From: Distichodus sexfasciatus
Taxonomy: Eukaryota > Chordata > Actinopteri > Characiformes > Distichodontidae
Assembly (NCBI GenBank): GCA_032718565.1
Contig: JAVGVS010000095.1
Coordinates: 204,501-268,500 of the forward strand
Direction: 5' to 3'
Length of the DNA: 64,000 nucleotides
Positions within the stretch are counted from its first letter, which is position 1, and the number at the start of each line of letters is the position of its first letter. Shown here piece after piece: positions 54,136-64,000 of this stretch. Below the pieces are notes generated by a model. It did no database searches. It saw only the letters and a program-made list of their open reading frames with translations, and was not told where the DNA came from. The translations under genes were made by a program, and so were the position numbers.

Positions 54136-54756
54136 TTCCCAACATTTCACTGACCAGCCTAAGCTGGCTTAAGTGGGATAAATACTGAATACTGATTTTC
54201 ATCCTGTGCAAATCCCAGTTAACGCAGAGGGAATCCGTTCTCGGGTCTACTTGATGCAGAATTTCACTATATTTGGGAGAACAAAAGTCAAGACTTATTG
54301 ATAAAAAGTTGTGTAATAACATTCACACATCCTGTATACGCTTTTTTGTTCTGGTGGTATTTGTATGAATTTGTGTAAACTTAGCATAGGCAGAAAATGT
54401 GATGGTTATTAAACTCTGTTTGACAAAGCCTGCCTCAATACTCTTTTGAGATCTAGTATAATTGTGGGATTCAAACCCTGTCTGACTGGGTTATGAGGTG
54501 CAGAGAAACCTGGAGCATCACATGTCAGAGAGCAGAAAATGAAAAAAATAAATTCCTAAGAAAATGTGGAACTAACTAGAGAAGAACAACAACTTCCAAT
54601 ACAAACAAAAAGGCCTTTGACTGACGAAACAGGGGTAAAGGAAAACACACAAAAAGTCTGACAAGCGATAGAGAGAGACAGAATCTAGGTGTCCAGACCT
54701 CAAGGCTGAGCCAGAACCAGAAAGTCATGCTCAAGCATGACTGATCAAACAATAAC
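54136..54756. other. No recognised feature
   Basis: Unique sequence; nothing recognised. Confidence 0.4.
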
Positions 54757-54980
54757 AAGTGATTAGTTGTCATCGTGAACACAGCACAGCATACAGTACA
54801 CTACAACTAAATGTTGCCCCTGTGTCCATCCATGAAGGAGCAGTGGGCAGCTTGTTGTTTCCATGACCCAGAAGTCAGTGCTTGGGGATGGAACCTTGCT
54901 CATGAATACCTCAGTGGTACATTTACTGGTCCGGGACTAGAACCCTCCAATTACAGGGCCAATTACCAAACTGTTAACCA
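54757..54980 (-). mobile_element. SINE-A copy, diverged
   Basis: Reverse complement from AAGTGATTAGTTGTCATCGT to TACCAAACTGTTAACC. The body motif reads CTCATGAATACCTCAGTGGT. More mutations than most copies, so older. Confidence 0.82.
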
Positions 54981-55730
54981 ATTATACTTTGCTGCCACAT
55001 ATTATAGCAACATTTGAGTTCTTTTTTGCTTGGGATATTTTCTTGTTTGACCTTTCTCATATGAAAGCAACATTTTGTTTGTAACGACCATCTGGGCTAA
55101 TTAGTTAAAATAGCTCACGTCTGCTAACTACAAGCAGTGTTGAATGTTTATCAGTCTTGTTTACAGCTTATCCTACACGGTAAATGAATTTATCGCTGCT
55201 GAGAGATAAATGAGTTTATCAGCAGTGAGTGATAAGCGTATTATGGCGTAAGATTGCCAAACTCGTCTCCAGCATGAGCTCTTTGTTCTTGTGGTCCTGA
55301 GTTTGTTGCATAGCAACAGTACTCTGAAGGTAAACCACATTATTAGAATGAAAACTAAAAATATTATATTTTGTCATGAGGTCGAGAGATGTGATGATCA
55401 TTTATAGTTTTGTTTTGTTACATTGTAAGGATCTAGTTCAAAATCAACAAAACTGGTGCTTAATTACATGTGTGATGTTATTATCTATAACCTAAATCCC
55501 TTCAATTTTGCTTGTTTGTGTGTGTACTTATGTTCTTAGATATAAAAATTGCTCCAGAAAAATCTACTGTTTTACTTATCTTTTACATACATTAATAGTC
55601 CATTTTTCCAGCACTCTTATCAATTCTATTGCTTCCGATTGATTGACAAGACGCACATTTTCATGTCTCTTTTCTCATATGCATTATTCAGACACACGGC
55701 TCAAATTCTTAATAGACAGAGCCGCTGTTA
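54981..55730. other. No recognised feature
   Basis: AT-rich. A small direct repeat GATAAATGAGTTTATCAGCA follows AATGAATTTATCGCTGCTGA at about 55183-55225. Otherwise unremarkable. Confidence 0.4.
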
Positions 55731-56060
55731 AGACTTTGAACTTCAGTTTTCATTCCTTTCCCTTTACGCTCCCCTCCCTCCTTCTTCACATACCATCTTT
55801 CACGTTCAGCCATTTGACGTCCGCATGAACAGTTTAACTCTGCAGCGTCTAAACCCACTTGAAGGTCTGTCTGGTTTAAATTAATATATCCAGCAGAGCT
55901 TTAGAGAAGCCCTTATTCAACTCGATCCTCTCCGACCTGCTTTCATAATCCCATTATCTATACAAATCCTGATTGATGGTAATAAAGTATAATCATTTGT
56001 TTCCAGTGTTGACTTCATAATATTTCCACATATTCATCTACAGTAGTTCATCTAGAGGTT
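55731..56060. other. Unique block, possible conserved non-coding element
   Basis: GCAGCGTCTAAACCCACTTG, TTTAAATTAATATATCCAGC and CTTTCATAATCCCATTATCT. Balanced composition with AT-core sites; not repetitive. Confidence 0.3.
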
Positions 56061-56359
56061 TAATATCGGATGCCAGCCAAGGGGAGGGGGTGTGCTTTTT
56101 TCTTTTTGTGCACTTCTTTAAAAGGGCTTCATGCACAAAACCAGAAACTTTGGCACAGAAGAGGATGAAAGCTAATCGGGACTTCTATAGAATGAGAAAT
56201 GTAGGATAAAAGTCACCATTATCATTTCTTGTCCTTCACATTAGCATCCTTAAGGCAGTTTTTCTTTGACTTTCATTTCTTCCACCCCTTTTTTATCTGT
56301 TTGCTTTGCCAATGAGGGTCAGAAGAAGGGCGAAATGCAAATAGTAGAAATAAAACGGT

Positions 56360-57470
56360 TAAAGCAACACTGTTAGATTTGCTCACAGGGCCCCCCTACA
56401 GATGAGAAATGGTATTGGCTGTAACAACAGTCGTAAAATCTCTGTCGCAGTAATACACGTGCATTTCTTGACAAGCGAACGAGATTGATGAACTTATTAA
56501 TGTGCGATCAATATCTGTAGGCCAGGTGAAGTAGCTTTACAGCATTTTATTCAAACATGAATATTGGTTTATTTTTTGAAATAGCAGAAACAAAAGCTAA
56601 CTTGACAAAAACGACAAATGAAAAGATAGTGCTTTCTTTTTCATCTCGGACTGCCCTATAACTGAGTGCCCATTGTGGAAAATAGGCTATAGTCCTACCG
56701 AAATGCTATGCTGTTTGCGTGGTGATGGTAATGTTATTATCCATATTGTAATACAAAACATGGTAGATCAATCTGCAAGGTTAAATAATAGTTTGCATTA
56801 GCCAGAGATGCGTCCGAGTTATTTGTCACTTGGAGAAATACAGTTGACGACAGACATAACACCCATGGTCTACTGTCAGCAGTTATCTAGATTCATAGAC
56901 AATGCTTTTGTCTATGTTTGTATTATTCAATGCTCACAAGTCAAAACGAGAATAGCGTTAGCTAGCATGCTAACTATCGACAACTAGCTAGTATGTTAGC
57001 TACCAGCTTGATAAATTGCTGTAGGCTAATACTTGAATAACTTGATTTATCAACATAAACGGACGGCTATGACTTCAATAACACGACCTGACACACATCA
57101 AGCTCACACACACTAGATATAGATGATAAGCAAAGAATTCATATTTACTAGTCCAACAGTAACAGCACCAGGTCACTATCGGCCTCTCACTTTACCGCTC
57201 TCCCGCTTTCTATTCTTTGTCTCTTCTGACAGCTTTTCTTGCAGCCTCAGACATGCCTTTAGTTCCGAACATCATAACTTTGTTTACCTACCTTGTCTTT
57301 TGAATAGGGAGGGTGGATGTGACGTATGCTGTAAAGCCGACAAATTTTGTAGTTCTTTTTGTGGCAAGGCTCCTACCCGAAATTCTAAGTTTGAAGCGAT
57401 ACAAACGTTCTCAAGCGATGATAAAGGTGGATTTGAACCTTTTGTGAGTTGATGTACCATCAGAATGATC
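56360..57470. mobile_element. Probable dispersed fish repeat or transposon-like segment of about 1.1 kb
   Basis: Opens AAGCAACACTGTTAGATTTG then CTCACAGGGCCCCCCTACAG. It contains palindromic TAGCTAGCATGCTAACTA with CAACTAGCTAGTATGTTAGC, and on the right TCTTTTTGTGGCAAGGCTCC. These pieces recall interspersed repeats common in fish; termini and class are not established. The 109-codon frame at 57123-57452 lacks any domain. Confidence 0.35.
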
Positions 57471-58372
57471 TTGTAAAATATAGTTTGAAGGTTGAAAAAC
57501 TACAGTGTTGTTTTAAAATGGAACAAGATTGAATAGATTTATATTTGATTTGATTTAAATAGTGCAGCAATTTTCCATCATTTTCTAATCACTAATCACT
57601 CTACTTGCTGCTACAAACAGCCATCTCTCTCACACACAAGCACACACGACTCAAATGCCATCTTTCCGGTTCAGCTGTTGGACTGTTTTGAAATGGGTTT
57701 AGGAGAGGATAGTCTGAACCCTGCACCCTTCTTCTTCCTCTTCTCCTCCTCCTCCTCGTGCATGCACATGAAGTCGTGCCCGCTGGCTGTTTGTTGCTGG
57801 TGCATGCAAAATGCGTGCCAAGAGCAGAGCAGCTGGAAACCAATTTGATGCATTTCAAAAAGCAAAACTTCCCCCTGCACTCCTCGCAAAGGCAGCAGAC
57901 ATGGAGCGGGACCCATGGGGAAGAACGGGAGTGTTATGGCAATATAATTACATTTAGCTTACTCATATGAGCACATCCTTGAGCTTTTTATTTATGAGTC
58001 TGCTCAAAAGCATCATGCTCTAAACCATGTGGAGATGGAGGAGTTTAGTGGTGCAGCATCTGACTGAGTCATGTTATAAATGAGAGAAATTTAGGGTAAC
58101 GGTATGAAATGAAATTAGGCTAATCACTTTATTATATCCTTTATTTAAGCCACTAACAAATCATTACTGAACTCTTTAGTGGAATGAGACCGTAGTTGTA
58201 AAGCAGTCATAGCTAAACAGTGAAGGCAAAGTCATCTATCATTTGAACAACACTGAGCAAAATATTTGAGCCACACTTCATCTTTGCTTGCACCTTGTCT
58301 TTGAAAGACCTTGTCTTTTAATGTAGTCTTTGAGGAATGCTGTTTACACGTGTGATTGCACATGTTGCAGTA
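57471..58372. other. No recognised gene
   Basis: A pyrimidine-rich patch at 57728-57760 with a following GTGCATGCACATG. Frames here are short and lack motifs. Confidence 0.35.
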
Positions 58373-58490
58373 GGTGTGGTGATGGTCTAGTGGTGAGGAT
58401 ACTCGCCTCTGGCCCTCCCGGGATTGAATCTAGGACCTCTCACTGTGAGGCAACAGCGGTAACCAATGCACCACTATGTCGCCCTTAAAG
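58373..58490 (+). mobile_element. Chimeric SINE: SINE-C head joined to an inverted SINE-V head
   Basis: GGTGATGGTCTAGTGGTGAG and ATACTCGCCTCTGG are a SINE-C head. Then CCGGGATTGAATCTAGGACC, TCTCACTGTGAGGCAACAGC and TGCACCACTATGTCGCC are the reverse complement of a SINE-V head (B-box to start). The two tRNA-like heads therefore face each other. Confidence 0.6.
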
Positions 58491-58522
58491 AGACATGTCT
58501 GTAAATAATTTCACACTTACTT

Positions 58523-58706
58523 GGGTGGTGGTGGTCTAGCAGTTAAGATGCCCACCTTTGGACCAAGAGGTTGTGGGTTTGATCCTACCTCCAGCATTAA
58601 AACCATTGGGTCCCTGGGCAAAACCCTTAACCCCAAGTTGCTCCACGGAGACTCCCTAAAATAAGGGAAAGGAACGTTTGCTACATATCTTTATCTGTAA
58701 ATGTAC
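58523..58706 (+). mobile_element. SINE-C copy
   Basis: GGTGGTGGTGGTCTAGCAGT, AGGTTGTGGGTTTGATCC, CATTGGGTCCCTGGGCAAAA and CCTTAACCCCAAGTTGCTCC. The tail is short and degraded (TTGCTACATATCTTTATCTG then TAAATGTAC). Confidence 0.85.
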
Positions 58707-58829
58707 TAATATTGAACTCAATTTCTATGCTTGATATTTGTCTGTTGCCTGTAACTCTAACCTCAGTCCAGATTTTGAACTGTGTGTTTTGCCTTGACCT
58801 TCTAACTATTAATTTGACTATGTCTTTAT

Positions 58830-59100
58830 GGTGAAGGTGGACCAACAGGAAACAAAGAGAAAGACCAAACCTATATAGGGAAACAAAAACGAGGAACAGG
58901 ATTAACCAAACTGGGACAACCTATCAGAAGTCAAACACTAAACGAGCCAAATCAAACAATCAATGGGTAAACCAATCAGAATCAGGGGCTAAATCAAACA
59001 CTAAACAACACTAAAACTAAAGAATGGCGGCATCTTCTGGCCGCTCTGCAGAGTTTGAGGGGGGACTGTCTGGCAAAAGTCTAGGGGGGCTGTGACACTG
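58830..59100 (-). mobile_element. LTR-like fragment
   Basis: On the minus strand it begins TGTCACAGCCCCCCTAGACT, continues GCGGCCAGAAGATGCCGCCA, and has a TATA-like TTCCCTATATAGGTTTG. A TGTCA start plus TATA box supports an LTR 5' part. The 3' part is not visible. Confidence 0.45.
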
Positions 59101-59149
59101 TGGTTGAAATTTGAACACTGGGCAGAAGCAAACGAATGAATGAAAGTTG

Positions 59150-59300
59150 CACTTTTATATCTCTTTTCAAAGTATACTTTATTGTCATTTCTGCTATATA
59201 CTGTACAAGTATACAGAGAAACGAGACGACGTGGCTCCAGCTTTAACAGTGCAAAGCACTTAAAGCACTTTATAGAGTCAACGTGAAGCCACGTTATCCA
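59150..59300. mobile_element. LINE-like 3' region fragment
   Basis: CAAAGTATACTTTATTGTCA, TTTCTGCTATATACTGTACA and AGTATACAGAGAAACGAGAC. This resembles the 3' end of abundant fish non-LTR elements (general memory). On which strand the parent ran is unclear; minus seems likely because AATAAAGT-like sequence is there. Confidence 0.45.
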
Positions 59301-60219
59301 TTCTGAGAACTAACCAGAACTAAACCTGCTTTAGATGGAAAAAGGCTGTAAGTGCTGCTGATGTGCCTATGGCTATGTGGTTATGGAACGATTTAGTGAT
59401 AAGTTGGGATCCTTTTAATATCAAATTAATGTGCTTACAGACCTTGGTTGATGGATAAACAGCTTGTTTTACGGTGAACGTTTATAGAAGGTTTGCAAAT
59501 TGGTTTGCAATGTCCATGTTTGTATAGCTTGTATTACTTCAGTGACCACTCATCTTTGTTTAATAACTTTTTATGGTGGACTTTTTGAGGCATTTTCGTT
59601 ATTAAAATTCACGTCGAGCACTTGTGCCTGAAGCCTTTTTCTTCTCTCATGACAAGGGTGGTGATTCTTTTCTTATACTCACTGTGTATAATTCACTCTG
59701 TGTGTGTGTCTGTGTGTGTGTGTTGCATTTCCCTGAAAGACATGTTTTAATAAAAGCTCTTCTCCATATAAGCAATCTGTTGGCAGTGATTTGGATGCAT
59801 TGCAGGCACCACATTGATGTCCGCCTACTTCGTTTGTTCAGGTGACAATTTGTTCACATGGTCATTTGGGAGGTTCTCACAGTGTGTTATAATTGTCACA
59901 AAAATAATGTGCTTGTGTCTTGTTTCCTCACAATAGCTGTCAGCATTCTGTGGTTTGTGTGATTGTACCTCAGCATGTAGGATTTGGGTATGTAAGTGTT
60001 GCCATGCTGCCGAATGAACACATGCTGTAATTATGTCATGCTGAAAGTCGTTATTGAAAAAGTCACATCGACATCCTGCGGAGAGCTTCTTTTATGCCTG
60101 ATTTGCGAGCATGTTCTTCCACAAATGACCTCGTGCTGTCGGGTTTGTACGCCGCACAAATTCATTTTGGGTTGTAAAAAACGGAAATGGAAATAATTGA
60201 TTTCAGGTTAGTCTTATAT
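59301..60219. other. Unique sequence, part possibly conserved; (TG)n tract
   Basis: A (TG)n run at about 59697-59722. The stretch at 59760-60190 is non-repetitive (TTGGCAGTGATTTGGATGCA, GCATGTTCTTCCACAAATGA) and might be conserved. No gene supported. Confidence 0.3.
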
Positions 60220-60520
60220 TCTTTCAACTCAGCATGATCTCCTCTGGTCCTTGCCAGCCAAGAAGCCGAAAACAGGAAGTCTATGTGCAGAGGACTTCAA
60301 TTCGATCAGTTCCCCCAAGAATTATCAGGTGAATGCCAATGAACAATCAGCGCTGAAGGGAAATGAGGTGATTGGGAAATGGCTGTGCATGTGGGACTTA
60401 CCTCATTAATCACTAGATTATGTGCCTCACTATATTACATCCACACCAATCATAAGCACCGGGGCTGTGAGATTAGTTCGTGCAGGACGACAGGGATTTT
60501 GGGACTTGCCTCTAAAATGA
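60220..60520. other. Unique block, possible conserved non-coding element
   Basis: Even composition with AACAATCAGCGCTGAAGGGA, GGTGATTGGGAAATGGCTGT and CTCATTAATCACTAGATTAT. No repeat match. Reads like a developmental enhancer; inference. Confidence 0.35.
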
Positions 60521-60772
60521 TTTTCTTATGGCTACCTGTGAGTTTGGGAATGTGATTGTGATTGCAAAGATAGTTAATTAAAATGAGCAGCGCTACTGAC
60601 TACTTTTGTAGTAGGTTATTGGTAGCAAAGCTTTTTTTTTTTTTTTTTTGAAAACTAGCTTTTAAAATAAATTAATTAATTATCTTTTAATAATGGTAAA
60701 TGTTACATGGAAACAAGAAAACTACATTTCTATTTTAACAAAGATAGTAATTTTCAACTACCAGGAGACTGT

Positions 60773-61010
60773 AAAAGTGAGTGAATATTTGTAATTGTGA
60801 ACACACCACAGCACAGCACAAAATGCACTACCACCAAATGTGACCCTTTCATTTGACCCTTTCATGAAGGAGCAGTGGGCAGCTGACATGGGGAGCACTG
60901 CTTGTGGACAGTACCTTCCTCATAAGTGGTACATTTACTGGTCGGGACTCGAGCCGCAGACGTTTCGATCATGGGTCAAATGCTCTAACCTTTACGTTTC
61001 CAACTGCTCG
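60773..61010 (-). mobile_element. SINE-A copy, near full length
   Basis: Reverse complement from AAAGTGAGTGAATATTTGTA to CTTTACGTTTCCAACTGCTC. The TACTCATGAG body is shortened to CTCATAAGTGGTAC. A pure T run (about 60633-60650) lies upstream. Confidence 0.85.
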
Positions 61011-61289
61011 ATGTTGAATTTGTCAGGCGCAGTCATTGCATCACAGCACACTCTTGCAGCTCTGAGATTGAGTCAGTGGATGAGGACGGGAGCAAGATGT
61101 GAAATAGCTTTTCTTTAGTTTGTAGTGTAGCTTGCTTCTATTATTTTTGTGAGTTATTTAATGGATCTGGGTGATTAACCCAGGTGAGTCATGTATCCCC
61201 CAGCTCTACTGTTAGTAATAGTTAGCTTTGAGCTTGAAAGGTTTAAAAGTATCTTCTACATATCTGAAATTAATCTTAAGGGCTTGAAT
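61011..61289. other. No recognised feature
   Basis: Unique AT-rich sequence. Confidence 0.35.
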
Positions 61290-61362
61290 AATGGGCAAAC
61301 TAGACTTCTTTGCAAACTCTCGAAGACGTTTCACCTCTCATCTGAAAGGCTTGTTCACGTTT
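61290..61362. mobile_element. Dispersed fish-type repeat fragment (CTCCTCTCATCC family)
   Basis: AAACTCTCGAAGACGTTTCA, CCTCTCATCTGAAAGGCTTG. Related to 50255-50405. It abuts the LTR-like block that follows. Confidence 0.45.
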
Positions 61363-61363
61363 G

Positions 61364-61843
61364 GGTTAGAAACCCTTGAAACAGAGGACACAGATGCAGG
61401 ATTCATTATTCAGGCTTACACTTTAACGTTTGGAATGATCACATAAACACACACATACAACACGGATACGGGCTCACAGTGATCTTCACTCAGTCTCTCT
61501 GGTACTTGCTCATGGATTGACACACGAAAGTGGAAGCAAACTCCTAGGCAGGGTCGATGGAGCTTCACTGTCCACGCTTTCTCCGTAGCATCTCAATATG
61601 AAACATACAAGGTAATGGTTCGTCCAGGTCAAAATGGCTTAAATAATCAAAACCCCAGCTGTGATAAATCACCCCAAAATGAGTGAGAGATTGATTCAGA
61701 GTCAAGAGTGACGTGCAACCATTACATCATGTGAACCAAAGCAGGGAAACTAAATGAGACACAGGTGTTAGACATTTTGCACAATTGCAGCGCATCGAGT
61801 CAGAAAGGTGAAACAAAAACCCAGGTTAGAACCCTGACGATCT
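61364..61843 (-). mobile_element. LTR-like block
   Basis: On the minus strand it begins GTCAGGGTTCTAACCTGGGT and has a TATA-like GATTATTTAAGCCATTTTG about 210 bases in. It ends with GTCCTCTGTTTCAAGGGTTT then CTAACC. GGGTTCTAACC at the start and GGGTTTCTAACC at the end are similar, which could be a target duplication or chance. Confidence 0.42.
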
Positions 61844-63180
61844 GGATCGGATTGGGCAAAGTGAAGGCGGTACAGACATTACAGGCTTTTTCAGTTGTAA
61901 AAGTCTGAAGTGAAGTTCCAGGTATTTATCCTCTAGTGGAATTGTCACCTTGAAAGTTGTTGTTCACATGCCCTGTTGTCAAACAGGTCGTTTAAGGTCA
62001 CATGGGGCAAGATGTGGATCAAGGTGTGAATCCTTACTTTTACCTGAGCCAAAATGTTAACCATTTGTGACTCGATCTGGCGAAATGAGTCAGATGTCTC
62101 ATGTTCTAATTTTGAGATACAGGCTGGTTTTTCTTTTATGATCTTATATGAAAGAAAAGGTATTCAAAATGAATTTCCCAAAATTTCGTAGTCAATATAA
62201 TTGTGTAAAGATACTCAAATGGCTGTTAAAGTTAACTTACAAAACTCAAATCTTAACAAGATTGCCATAAATAAACACTGTTTTATCTCACAGGTTAAAC
62301 TGAGGATTTCCCTATGTCTTGGGTCTCTCCTGAAACGTCCTGATCGCTGCTGTCCAAATATGCAGTTTAAATGTCTAACCCTGATCTTATGAAACTCATC
62401 TAATTGCTTTAAATTTTTCAAGACTGACGCAAGCGTTTGAGTTGCTTATTATTAGTTTAGAATCACTTTAATGTACAGAAACCACACACAAACAGTCAGA
62501 AATGTATGTGAAATTATTTGTTAGTTATTCCGTGCACAAAAGGAGAAGTAATTGCGTAAAAACGCATAAATGGCATTCATCTCGATGGGGATGCGCTGTG
62601 TGTGAATGCTCACCACTCTCATGTTGAACGCCATCACACAGTCAAATCTTCCAATTTATTACAGACAAAACACATATTTCGGCTGATAAATAGCCAAAAT
62701 AACCACCTTTGTACTCACAATACCGCCACCTGCTTGATATTTTCAGTGTTTATTCCGGACGCACGTCCATCACATTATTTTGACACGGCTATGTGGCGAA
62801 TCTATTTTAAAATATGAATTTAAATAAGTATTTTGTAATTTTAAGCTTGAGTCTGGTTTAGTAGCATTTTCTAAGTATCTAGTTGTAAAATACTGGGTCT
62901 ATCCCTTTGGATGCTAAAGATTACTAAAGATATCAACTTAAAACTGACAAAAATGTTAAACACAATTTTCTTGGTTTTTCAGTTGGAAAAAGACTGGGGG
63001 GGAGCATAATTAAAATGCTTGTGTCTGGACAACCATTCGAGATATAATTTTAGCCAAGATATCATTTTAAAACTTATTTTCTCATCATTAAATGATACCA
63101 AAACCTCAACTGGCCTATCTCACAATTTCCGGGTTCAACGCCTTGGCTGGGTAAAGCATCTTCTAGTCCAGTCCCAACAT
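61844..63180. other. No recognised feature (1.3 kb)
   Basis: AT-rich on the right; unique sequence. Frames of 61-71 codons carry no motif. Confidence 0.4.
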
Positions 63181-63214
63181 TCTAAGGAAGTAAACAATGG
63201 CACAGTCAAAAAAC

Positions 63215-63470
63215 ATGGGCTTCTGTTGTATACCTCATTGCACTAATGCCAAACAAAAACAACCTTACTTACATTTTCATGAATTTCTGACAAATGAAGA
63301 CCAAAGACGACACAGGGCGAAGGCGATCAGATGAGATGAAGGCATTAATTTTGCTATTCCCAGTGCTATAACTGGAACAACTACGCCACAGTCCAGGCAA
63401 AAACATCAGTGTGTGAACGGATGACAGCTTAGGATGCAAAAACACAAGCAGACGGTGGAGATCTCAAAGA
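63215..63470 (+). pseudogene. Degenerate THAP-type zinc-finger coding remnant
   Basis: From the ATG at 63215 the frame reads MGFCCIPHCTNAKQKQPYLH then FHEFLTNEDQRRHRAKAIR before a TGA at 63332. This is the start of a THAP domain: C-C-x-C pattern around residues 4-9, the conserved LHFHEF-like segment, and a basic R-x-K-A-I-R stretch. After the stop the same frame continues DEGINFAIPSAITGT, matching the usual RRDEG...F.I step of the domain, so the stop is an interruption, not the domain end. The later C-x2-H and AVPTIF-type end were not found intact. THAP domains occur in P-element-like transposases and in host proteins. Degradation and location among transposons favour a dead transposon copy. 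Confidence 0.6.
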
Positions 63471-64000
63471 CCAAATTACGCTGCGGACGGCTACTTCAAC
63501 AGAAGCTCTTATTTTTTGACTGCACCATTGTTTACTTCCGTAGACTGATAGGGAGCCAGCCAAGGCAAGGCAAGCCCGAACGTTGAAATTATGAGATAGG
63601 CAAACCCTGTGTATGTTGTCAAATAAAGCTGGTAAAAAGCACTGTATTTTTACACAGTCTTCTGTGGACAGCGAACAGCTGACCCGTGGCGCTAGATGGT
63701 TGTCCGCTGGAAGTTTGTTTACCCAGTGTGACGTACTTCCCGAATTTTGTGAAAGGGGCCCATTTTAAATTTTTGATCACTGCCACTCATTTTGAGTCAC
63801 TAGGATCTCAAGACTGCATTATAGGTGCCTGATAATTGGTGTCTTAAGCTTTTACCTCTGTTCGTTGATGGTTGCTCCAACTGGATGTAGATGGCAGACC
63901 ATCTCTGGAAATGTTTTTTCACAGGTTTGCCAATCCTCCATTTATATCCCACAAACGCAACACAGTCTGGTGTTACATCCATCAAAAGAAAAGTTGCTGG
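63471..64000. other. Sequence following the THAP remnant
   Basis: May be the continuation of the same dead element. A minus-strand frame at 63800-63985 (MMDVTPDCVAFVGYKWRIGK) runs the opposite way and is unassigned. The window ends inside it. Confidence 0.25.

Noticed and set aside
53599..54153. 184-codon plus-strand frame
   Set aside because: Pyrimidine-biased start, no domain, no splice sites or promoter evidence. Kept only as part of a unique block.
57123..57452. 109-codon frame with several cysteines (GGCDVCCKADKFCSSFCGK)
   Set aside because: The cysteine cluster does not match a known zinc-finger spacing, and it lies within a repeat-like segment.

Overview
The window is vertebrate nuclear DNA, most likely from a ray-finned (teleost) fish. 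It is AT-rich, has no long uninterrupted coding region, and is packed with dispersed repeats. These include tRNA-headed SINEs, a V-SINE-like family with the usual fish central domain and an ATGA-type tail, a fragment of LINE reverse transcriptase, a Tc1-type transposase remnant, palindromic MITEs and many (CA)n, (GA)n and (AAAG)n tracts. I cannot name the species. No complete gene is supported. The best coding candidate is one possible first exon, at about 34.5 kb.

Layout. 0-10 kb: a MITE fragment, a truncated copy of a 600-bp TIR element, SINEs, an LTR-like block and a 700-bp non-autonomous DNA transposon. 10-20 kb: a small retroelement-like ORF, a hAT-type MITE with an 8-bp target duplication, SINEs (one split by an insertion) and an internally deleted Tc1-like element. 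20-29 kb: a repeat-poor AT-rich stretch, a LINE RT fragment, a tandem duplication, candidate conserved non-coding blocks and LTR-like blocks. 29-37 kb: a large inverted repeat (arms about 350 bp, spacer about 870 bp) framed by mirror-image polypyrimidine and polypurine tracts, then the candidate first exon, then a complete 600-bp TIR element. 37-44 kb: a dense nest of SINE fragments, a 162-bp element inserted in a SINE, and a tandem repeat of about 0.5-kb units. 44-64 kb: more SINEs, an AAAG-rich minisatellite, a second hAT-type MITE, several unique blocks that look like conserved non-coding sequence, and a degenerate THAP zinc-finger coding remnant near the right edge.

Family names used here. 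SINE-A: about 240 bp, with a tRNA-like head (B-box like GGTTCAAATCC), a body containing GAGGTACTCATGAG, and a 3' end CAATGACAAATAATCACTCA; about 26 copies or fragments. SINE-V: V-SINE-like, about 340 bp, with central motif GTGTGGAGTTTGCATG and a tail GGATAATGAATGAATGA; 7 copies. SINE-C: a tRNA-headed family with GGTCCCTGAGCAAGACACTT and, in the best copy, a tail GGATAAGAGCGTCTGCTAAA; about 6 copies or fragments.

Interpretation. This looks like a gene-poor intergenic or large-intron region with possible long-range regulatory blocks. There is no operon or other set of genes working together to describe. Repeat boundaries are estimates by eye, usually within about 5-15 bases.
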